Below, in pieces: positions 1-7,248 of a stretch of 41,305 nt of DNA. The notes below the pieces were generated by a model. That model saw only the letters and a list, made by a program, of their open reading frames with translations. It made no database searches and was not told where the DNA came from. A program made the translations under genes and the position numbers. Origin of the DNA: Planctomycetota bacterium. GTDB taxonomy: Bacteria > Planctomycetota > J058. The stretch covers positions 1 to 41,305 of the forward strand of contig JAMLIC010000069.1 of the NCBI GenBank assembly GCA_023954375.1, written 5' to 3'. Each line of letters starts with the position of its first letter. Within the stretch, counting starts at the first letter, position 1.

Positions 1-1075
1 CGGGGAACGAGGCGCTGCCGAAGCTCGCCGCGGGGGGGGGGGGGGCGGCCGCCGGGGCGCGCCGGTGGGTCGCGGCGCGGTCCGGGTCCGGCGCGGCCGC
101 GGCGTGGGCGCCGTCCGCGAGCGCTCCTGGCCGGGCGGCGTCCGGGCGGCGCGGGCCGGCCAGCCACACGACGACTCCCAGCGCCGCCGCCCCCGCCGCC
201 GCCCCGAGCAGCGCCCCCACCCGGGGAGCGCGGCGGACCCGCCCCGCCGGCGCGCCGCGCGACCCCGCCAGCCACGCGTCGAGCGCGTCGGCCAGCGCGC
301 CGGCCGAGGGGTAGCGGTCCTCCCGGCGCCTGGCCAGCGCGCGCGCGCAGACGGCGTCGAGCGCGGGCGCGACGTCCGCGCGGCGGCGGGACGGGGGCTC
401 GACCTCGCGCGCCTCGGCGGCGATCAGCGCCTCGGCGAAGGACTCGGCCTCGATCGGCGGCGCGGCGACCAGCGCCGCGTAGAGGAGCGCGCCCAGGCCG
501 TGGACGTCCGTGCGGACGTCGGCCACCTCCCCGCGGGCCTGCTCGGGGGCCCAGTAGCCCGGGGTGCCCACCACGGCGCCCGTGGCGGTGAGCCGCGAGC
601 CCGCGTCGGGCTCCACGTCGCGCGCCAGGCCGAAGTCGATCAGCCGCGGCGCCCCGTCCCGCGTGATGAGGACGTTGTCGGGCTTGAGGTCGCGGTGGAG
701 CACGCCCTCGGCGTGCGCGTGCTCCACCGCCCGGGCGAGCTGCGCGACGAGCGCGGCGGCCGCCGCCGGCGCGAGGGGACCGCGGGCGTCGAGGTGACGC
801 TGCAGCGACTCGCCCTCGACGAGCTCCATGGCCAGCCACGGCCGGCCGGCCTCCACGCCGGCGTCGAGCGCCGCCACGATCCCCGGGTGGCGCAGGCGGA
901 TCAGCGCCCGCGCCTCGCGGCCGAAGCGCAGCGCCCGACGCGCCTCGTCCGCCCCGAGCATGAGCTTGAGCGCGACCTCGCGGCCGTCGCGGAGGTCGAC
1001 CGCGCGGAAGACCACGCCCGCGCCGCCGCGCGCGACCTCGGGCCCGAGGGCGTAGCTGCCGATCCGCCGCTCCAC
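1..1075 (-). CDS. Hanks-type serine/threonine protein kinase (3' end cut off by window)
   Basis: Predicted membrane-anchored eukaryotic-type Ser/Thr kinase; substrates unknown. Read from a GTG at 1075, the kinase domain starts almost at once. It has a glycine-rich loop (ARGGAG, residues 15-20, with Ala at the usual first Gly), VALK with the ATP lysine near residue 37, HRDLKPDN in the catalytic loop, DFGLA and a GTPGYWAPEQ activation segment. After about residue 280 there is a basic stretch and one hydrophobic segment (around 155-240 on the plus strand, reading LGVVVWLAG), then a Pro/Ala-rich tail still open at base 1. A run of 14 G (32-45) encodes polyproline in that tail and is a risk for indel errors. 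No Shine-Dalgarno lies before the GTG; a TAGGAT hexamer is 7 nt upstream. Confidence 0.88.
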   Translation of the reverse strand, partial: MERRIGSYALGPEVARGGAGVVFRAVDLRDGREVALKLMLGADEARRALRFGREARALIRLRHPGIVAALDAGVEAGRPWLAMELVEGESLQRHLDARGPLAPAAAAALVAQLARAVEHAHAEGVLHRDLKPDNVLITRDGAPRLIDFGLARDVEPDAGSRLTATGAVVGTPGYWAPEQARGEVADVRTDVHGLGALLYAALVAAPPIEAESFAEALIAAEAREVEPPSRRRADVAPALDAVCARALARRREDRYPSAGALADALDAWLAGSRGAPAGRVRRAPRVGALLGAAAGAAALGVVVWLAGPRRPDAARPGALADGAHAAAAPDPDRAATHRRAPAAAPPPPAASFGSASFP

Positions 1076-1082
1076 CTGCGCG

Positions 1083-1088
1083 ATCCTA
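1083..1088 (-). promoter_or_regulatory. -10-like TAGGAT for the kinase, probable leaderless start
   Basis: On the minus strand TAGGAT is followed by CGCGCAG and then the GTG start. A transcription start 6-7 nt after a -10 box would fall on the start codon itself. No clear -35 is visible. Confidence 0.4.
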
Positions 1089-1177
1089 CCCGGTGCTCCG
1101 CGAGGGCCGAGCCGTCGGCCAGCGTGCTCCGCGTGAGGATCGGCGCGCCAGCGCGCGGGCGCAAGGCGACCCACAGG

Positions 1178-2155
1178 TCAATCGCGGCGACTCGCCTCTC
1201 CGCCGTCCGCTCCCAGCCCCGCCGGCAGCGCCGTCGCGCTCGCCGCGGGCGCGGGCTTCATCTGCCCGCTCGCCACGAGCCCGGCGGTCATCGCCAGGAG
1301 GCCGCCCACGAGCGCCCCGGGCGCCGGCCACTCCTGGAAGCGCACGACCGAGATCAGCCCCTGCATGGCCACCTCCGAGAGCCCGGCGATCGTCACGGCC
1401 GCCGCCGGGCCGAAGCGGTAGGCCGCCGTGAGGAAGAGCTGCCCGGCCGTGCCCAGGACGCCGGCCACGGCCAGCACGACCCACACGCGCGCCGACCACG
1501 CGGCCACGTCGCCCGGGCGCCCGACGACGAACGGCGCCGAGGCCAGCGTGAGCGCGAGCGAGAAGGCGGCCACCACGGTCACCGGGTCGTCGGTGCTCGC
1601 CAGCCGCCGCAGGGCCAGGTAGGCCAGCGCCGAGCCGAGGCCGGCCGTGAGCGAGAGCGCCACGCCGAGCTGCGACAGGTCGGGGCGCCAGCCGCGCGAC
1701 GGGTCGAGGCTGACGATCACGACGCCCGTCAGCCCGAGGGCGAGCGCCGCCCACACCCCGGCCCCCGGGCGCTCGCGCACGAAGGCGGGCGAGAGGATCG
1801 CCACCCACAGCGGCGACGTCTTGAGGAGCATGGCCGCGGTCACCATGTCGGTCCCGCCGGGGCCGAGCGCCCGGTAGTAGAGGCCGACGGCGGCGATCCC
1901 GGCCCCGCAGCGCAGGAGGAGCATGGGCCAGCCGCGCGGCCGGAGCGACGCCCCGCCGCGACGCGCCCACCACACGCACACGAGCAGCCCGCACAGCCCG
2001 CGCGCGAGGACCGCCGGCGCGACGCCGACGCCCGGCGTGTTCGCCACCTCCTTGACCGTCATGGCCACCAGCGCGAACGAGAGGCTCGCGAGCAGGATCA
2101 GCGCCAGCGCCCGCAGGGGGCGGTGCTCTGGGGTGGACGAGGGAGGGGCGGTCAC
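1178..2155 (-). CDS. EamA/DMT-superfamily transporter
   Basis: Inner-membrane protein of the drug/metabolite transporter superfamily. The 325 residues contain about ten hydrophobic segments in two similar halves, the usual size and plan of EamA (RhaT/YdcZ-like) permeases. Family-typical stretches include the early VAMTVKEVANT segment, the LLKTSPLWVAILS segment in the first half and LSEVAMQGLISVVRF in the second. The substrate cannot be read from sequence. It starts at a GTG only 4 nt after the stop of the M48-like lipoprotein gene, so the two are almost certainly co-transcribed and probably translationally coupled. The C-terminal 25 residues are hydrophilic and Ala-rich. The kinase downstream has its own candidate promoter. 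Confidence 0.85.
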   Translation of the reverse strand: MTAPPSSTPEHRPLRALALILLASLSFALVAMTVKEVANTPGVGVAPAVLARGLCGLLVCVWWARRGGASLRPRGWPMLLLRCGAGIAAVGLYYRALGPGGTDMVTAAMLLKTSPLWVAILSPAFVRERPGAGVWAALALGLTGVVIVSLDPSRGWRPDLSQLGVALSLTAGLGSALAYLALRRLASTDDPVTVVAAFSLALTLASAPFVVGRPGDVAAWSARVWVVLAVAGVLGTAGQLFLTAAYRFGPAAAVTIAGLSEVAMQGLISVVRFQEWPAPGALVGGLLAMTAGLVASGQMKPAPAASATALPAGLGADGGEASRRD

Positions 2156-2159
2156 GGGC

Positions 2160-3485
2160 TCAGCGACGGCCGCTCCCCGAGAGGATCCGCGCCCGGCCCG
2201 GGTCGGGCGGCGGCGGCGCGCCCTGGCGCGCCGGCGCGAGGGCCGCCGCGGCCTGGCGGGCCCACGGCCCCTCGCCGCCGGCCAGCGCCTCGGCGAGCAC
2301 GAGGCGCGCGCGGCGCCGGTCGGGCTCGTCGGTGACCTGCGCCAGGAGGAGGTGCGCGAGCGGGTCGAGCGGCGCCCGGCGGACGGCCTGCTCGAGCTCG
2401 CCGCGCGCGCCGGCCGGCTGGGCGCGGGCGTAGAGCGCGCCCAGGGCGAGCCGGGCCCGGTGCGAGCCGGGGTCGAGGAGCAGCGCGGCGCGCAGGGCCC
2501 GGTCGGCCTCGCGCTCGCGGCCGAGCGCCGCGAGGGCCTCGGCGCGCAGCGCCGCCGCGCGCGGCCCCTTCTGCTCGCCGGCGAGGCGGAGCGCGCCGTC
2601 GGCGGCCCCGCGGCGCAAGAGCAGGTCGGCCGCGTCGAGCGCGGCGTGGGCCTCGACCTGCTCGACGAGCGGCGAGAGGTCGAGCGGCTCGCGGGCGACC
2701 GGCCGCAGCGGCGTCCGCGGCGGGGCCGCGCGCGCCCCGCGCAGCCGGTCGGCCAGGGGGCCGTGGACGGCCAGGAGCGGCGCGGCCGCGGCGGGGTCGC
2801 GCTCCTCGACGGACGCCAGCGCGGCGTAGGCCGCCTCGAGCGCCCGCGCCGGCGCGGCCACGCCGAGCCCCTCGAGCGCGGCGAGCGCGCGCGCGTCGGC
2901 CTCGTCGCAGCCCGCGCCCGGCCGCTCGGGCCGCGCGAGGAGGCGCAGGGCCAGCCCGAGCGCGCGCGCGTCGTCGGCGGCGGCGGCCTCGCCCTCGACC
3001 AGCGGCGTCACGCTCGACGCCAGCGCCGCGACCCCGTGCCGCCGGAGGTCACGGGCGAGGTGGTCGTCGGCGTGCCCGAGCGCCGCGTGCGCCGCCGCGT
3101 GGGCCAGGAGCGCCGCGACGCGCTCGAGGGCGTCGGGGCCGGCGCAGGCGACGAGCAGCCCGCGGCTCACCTGCAGGTGCCCGCCCGGCAAGGCCCGCAG
3201 GACGACGTCGCCCGTGTCGAGCACGGTCAGGTCCTGCGGCGGCGCGTGGCACGCCTGGGCGACCTCGGCCGCCAGCGCGGCGACGCGGCGGCGCACGAGG
3301 CCGTCCTCGAGCGCGCCGCCGCCCGCGGGCTCGAGGCTGGCCGCGAGCGCCCGCGCGGCGCCGGGCGACGGCGCGAGCCGCGACCCGACCGCCGCCACCT
3401 CGCCCCCGAACGCGCCGTCGTGGCCCCTCGGCCCCGCGCACGCGGCGATCAGCAGGGCCAGCGGGGCGAGCGCGGCGCGGGTCAT
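2160..3485 (-). CDS. M48-like/TPR lipoprotein with degenerate active site (HAAAH)
   Basis: A 441-residue predicted lipoprotein: signal peptide followed by a lipobox ending LIAAC, with Cys16 as the lipid site. Residues 60-170 follow the M48 metallopeptidase pattern (BepA/LoiP-like). The stretch VSRGLLVACAGPDALERVAALLA leads into HAAAH (129-133) and a further GH. In active M48 enzymes this is HExxH; here the catalytic Glu is Ala (codon GCG, one base from GAG). The region of the third zinc ligand is also eroded. The C-terminal third has Ala/Leu-rich TPR-like helical repeats, as in BepA. It is therefore probably a non-catalytic envelope chaperone or scaffold; that role is inference. The ATG has no Shine-Dalgarno and lies 6 nt after TAGAAT. 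The EamA gene follows after 4 nt. Confidence 0.72.
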   Translation of the reverse strand: MTRAALAPLALLIAACAGPRGHDGAFGGEVAAVGSRLAPSPGAARALAASLEPAGGGALEDGLVRRRVAALAAEVAQACHAPPQDLTVLDTGDVVLRALPGGHLQVSRGLLVACAGPDALERVAALLAHAAAHAALGHADDHLARDLRRHGVAALASSVTPLVEGEAAAADDARALGLALRLLARPERPGAGCDEADARALAALEGLGVAAPARALEAAYAALASVEERDPAAAAPLLAVHGPLADRLRGARAAPPRTPLRPVAREPLDLSPLVEQVEAHAALDAADLLLRRGAADGALRLAGEQKGPRAAALRAEALAALGREREADRALRAALLLDPGSHRARLALGALYARAQPAGARGELEQAVRRAPLDPLAHLLLAQVTDEPDRRRARLVLAEALAGGEGPWARQAAAALAPARQGAPPPPDPGRARILSGSGRR

Positions 3486-3491
3486 GGGCGC

Positions 3492-3497
3492 ATTCTA
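3492..3497 (-). promoter_or_regulatory. -10-like TAGAAT for the M48-like gene, probable leaderless start
   Basis: Minus-strand TAGAAT, then GCGCCC, then the ATG at 3485. The 6-nt gap leaves no room for a 5' UTR. It lies back to back with the thiC promoter. Confidence 0.42.
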
Positions 3498-3522
3498 CCC
3501 CCGTGGCCGGCCCGGGACGTCG

Positions 3523-3550
3523 TTGCCCCTCGGGCCGCCGCTCTTAGAAT
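3523..3550 (+). promoter_or_regulatory. thiC promoter (TTGCCC-16-TAGAAT)
   Basis: A -35-like TTGCCC at 3523-3528 and a -10-like TAGAAT at 3545-3550 are separated by 16 bp. The expected start near 3557 leaves a leader of about 12 nt that includes TGAGGA before the ATG. This is far too short for a TPP riboswitch. Confidence 0.5.
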
Positions 3551-3568
3551 CGCGCGCCTGAGGACCCC

Positions 3569-5179
<1,611 letters not shown>

Positions 5180-5183
5180 CGGC

Positions 5184-5885
5184 GTGGCCCGCCCGCGCGT
5201 CGTCCTGGTCGCGGCCTCCTCGCTCGACGGCAAGCTGTCGACGGTCGGCCGCGACCCGGTCACCTGGACGAGCCGCGCCGACCGGGCCCGCCTGTTCGAG
5301 CGGCGCGACGCGGCCGACGCGCTGCTCGTCGGCGCCGGCACGATCCGCGCCGAGGACCCGCCGCTCCTGCCCACGCCGGCGCGGCGCGCGGCGCGCGCGG
5401 CGGCGGGGAAGGCGGAGAACCCGCTCCGGGTCGTCGTCAGCCGGAGCCTCGACCTGCCCGTGGGCCGGGCGCTCGCGCCCGCGCCGGACGCGCCGGTCGT
5501 CGTCGTCGGCCCGACCCCGGGCTCGGGCGTGCCCGAGGCCCGCGCGCGCGCCCTCGAGGCGCAGGGCCTCGAGGTCTGGCCGCTCCTCGGCCCGCCCGGC
5601 GACCTCGCCCGCGCGCTCGAGGCGCTCTTCGCGCGCGGGGTGCGCGAGGTCGCCTGCGAGGGGGGCGGCGCCCTCAACGCGGCCATGCTCGCCCAGGGCC
5701 TCGTCGACGAGGTGCACCTGACGGTGTGCCCGGTGGTCCTCGGCGGCGCGGCTGCGCCGACCCTCGCCGACGGGCCCGGGTTGCCCGCGCCGCCGCGGGC
5801 GCGCCTGGTCGAGTGCCGGCAGGTGGGTGACGAGGTGTTCCTCACCTACGCGCTGGGTTCAGGTTGTGAAAACCAGCGGGCCTGA
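5184..5885 (+). CDS. RibD C-terminal (DHFR-like) reductase domain protein
   Basis: A 233-residue NADPH-dependent reductase of the RibD_C/DHFR-like fold. It carries the family signatures ASSLDGK near the N-terminus, GAGTIRAEDPPLL at about residues 51-63 and CEGGGALNAAML near 155-166, ending VHLTVCPVVLGG. In riboflavin synthesis such domains reduce 5-amino-6-ribosylaminouracil phosphate. There is no deaminase domain, so it is either the reductase half of a split RibD or a stand-alone RibD_C enzyme of other specificity; sequence alone does not decide. It starts at GTG 4 nt after thiC, implying co-transcription with a cofactor gene. Confidence 0.85.
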   Translation: MARPRVVLVAASSLDGKLSTVGRDPVTWTSRADRARLFERRDAADALLVGAGTIRAEDPPLLPTPARRAARAAAGKAENPLRVVVSRSLDLPVGRALAPAPDAPVVVVGPTPGSGVPEARARALEAQGLEVWPLLGPPGDLARALEALFARGVREVACEGGGALNAAMLAQGLVDEVHLTVCPVVLGGAAAPTLADGPGLPAPPRARLVECRQVGDEVFLTYALGSGCENQRA

Positions 5886-5958
5886 ATAGGGTGGACGTGC
5901 CGATCTCCGCGTGACCGGGTGGCCACTCGGGGTCCGTCGGCGGACCAGGACGTTCCCC

Positions 5959-6336
5959 ATGGAAGACCGCGACATCACGTGCGTCCAGTGCCAGGCGCCC
6001 TTCACCTTCACGGCGAAGGAGCAGCAGTTCTACACCGAGCGGGGGTTCCAGGACCCCAAGCGGTGCAAGGGCTGCCGCGAGAACCGCACGAAGGGCGGGC
6101 CGGCGAGCGGACGCGCGCCGCGGCAGGGCGGGGGCGGCGACCGGCCTCGCGGGGGCGGGTTCGGCGGCGGCGGGGGCGGGTTCGGCGGCCGCGGCGGCGA
6201 CCGGGGGCCGCGCCAGACGTTCCCGGCCGTGTGCGCGGCGTGCGGGCAGGAGACCGAGGTCCCCTTCGCGCCCAAGGGCGATCGGCCGGTCTACTGCAGG
6301 AACTGCTTCCGCGAGCGCAAGCCGTCGCGGGTGTAA
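5959..6336 (+). CDS. Zinc-ribbon protein: N-terminal zf-trcl-type ribbon, Gly/Arg linker, CxxC-x17-CxxC ribbon
   Basis: A 125-residue protein with two small metal-binding modules. Residues 1-40 match the probable zinc-ribbon domain with CVQC, FTFTAKEQQFY and KRCKGCR. Residues 90-120 hold CAAC and CRNC separated by exactly 17 residues, including VPFAPKGDRPVY, the CxxC-x17-CxxC domain signature. Between them is a linker of about 40 residues rich in Gly and Arg with RGG/GGFGG units, like the RNA-binding tails of cold-shock and DEAD-box proteins. An RNA-associated role is inferred only from that composition. The frame is open upstream to a GTG at about 5911, but ATG 5959 is chosen: it begins directly at the conserved domain and has CAGGA 7 nt before it. 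Confidence 0.82.
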   Translation: MEDRDITCVQCQAPFTFTAKEQQFYTERGFQDPKRCKGCRENRTKGGPASGRAPRQGGGGDRPRGGGFGGGGGGFGGRGGDRGPRQTFPAVCAACGQETEVPFAPKGDRPVYCRNCFRERKPSRV

Positions 6337-6356
6337 CGAGGTGAGCCGGCGCGCGC

Positions 6357-7187
6357 TCAGCCGCGCGCCCGCGCCTCCCACTCGCTCGGGTCGTGCGCGC
6401 AGAACACGCGCACGGCCGCCCCCTGGTCGCGCACGAGCTCGCGCAGGCGCGCCTGGTTGTGGCGCCGCGCGCGGTCGTCGTGCGCCATGAACCGCTGGAA
6501 GGCGTCGAGCCCCGGCGTGCAGCGCGGCCGCGCCGGGTCGACCTCGCCGTGGAAGAAGTAGGCGTCGCCGGCGTGGAGGAGCCACCCGTCGGGCGTGTCG
6601 ACGGCGACCCCGGCGTGGCCGCTCGTGTGGCCGGCGAGCGGCACGAGGAGCAGCTCGGGCGGCAGGCCCGAGATCCGCCGCACCGCCTCGAAGCCGAACC
6701 AGCGCTCGCCCTGGTCGGGGTGGTGCAGCACCCAGCGCGGCCGGTGCGCCCAGGTGGCGGGCCGGTAGCGCATGCGCTCGTGCCAGGTGCGCCGGCACAT
6801 GGCCGCCTCGTGCTCGCGCGCGAGGACGTGCACCTCGGCGCGCGGGAAGTCCTCGAGCGCGCCGGCGTGGTCGAAGTCGAGGTGCGTGAGCACGACGTGG
6901 CGCACCTCGTCGGGCGAGTAGCCCAGGCGCACGAGCTGCTGGACCGCGGTCTCCTCGCGGGCCAGGCGCGCGCCCATGAGGCGGAGGCGCCGGTCCCACA
7001 CGACGCCGCGCCGCCCGAGCACGTCCGCCTCGCCGAGCCCGGTGTCGACGAGCGCCAGGCCGTCGCTCGTCTCGACGAGCAGGCAGTGGCACACGAGGCG
7101 CGCGCGCTCGAGCGGCGCGCCGTCGCCGTTGACGAGGTGCCCGCCGAGCGGGCAGAGCGTGGCGCAGTTGAGGTGGTGGACGCGCAC
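6357..7187 (-). CDS. MBL-fold metallo-hydrolase, AHL-lactonase-like family
   Basis: A 276-residue metallo-beta-lactamase-fold hydrolase, probably cytosolic. The metal motif is HLDFDHAG at about residues 102-109, the HxDxDH variant of HxHxDH. It also has the early VDTGLGEADVLG strand, PLAGHTSGHAGV (third metal His) and LLHAGDAYFFHG (bridging Asp). This is the layout of the N-acyl-homoserine-lactonase-like subgroup, but many members have other lactone, ester or thioester substrates, so no quorum-quenching role is claimed. The frame stays open to 7256, but GTG 7187 is preferred because it begins just before the first strand (RVHHLNCATLCPLGG) and lies 6 nt after TATACT, consistent with a leaderless mRNA. 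Confidence 0.83.
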   Translation of the reverse strand: MRVHHLNCATLCPLGGHLVNGDGAPLERARLVCHCLLVETSDGLALVDTGLGEADVLGRRGVVWDRRLRLMGARLAREETAVQQLVRLGYSPDEVRHVVLTHLDFDHAGALEDFPRAEVHVLAREHEAAMCRRTWHERMRYRPATWAHRPRWVLHHPDQGERWFGFEAVRRISGLPPELLLVPLAGHTSGHAGVAVDTPDGWLLHAGDAYFFHGEVDPARPRCTPGLDAFQRFMAHDDRARRHNQARLRELVRDQGAAVRVFCAHDPSEWEARARG

Positions 7188-7193
7188 GCGCGG

Positions 7194-7199
7194 AGTATA
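7194..7199 (-). promoter_or_regulatory. -10-like TATACT for the MBL-fold gene, probable leaderless start
   Basis: Minus-strand TATACT, then CCGCGC, then the GTG at 7187. No Shine-Dalgarno is possible in the 6-nt gap. This is the best -10 match among the leaderless candidates in the window. Confidence 0.45.
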
Positions 7200-7248
7200 G
7201 CGCCCGGCGGCGGTGGCGCGCCCGGGCGGTCGGGGCCAAGCTGGCCGG

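Noticed and set aside
1..60. Third copy of the dispersed repeat (GGCGCTGCCG followed by a G-run)
   Set aside because: Only about 10 nt plus a homopolymer agree with copy 2, and the stretch is in frame as the kinase tail. The match is too short to count.
3486..3568. TPP riboswitch before thiC
   Set aside because: Only 83 bp separate the divergent genes, the predicted leader is about 12 nt, and no THI-element core is present.
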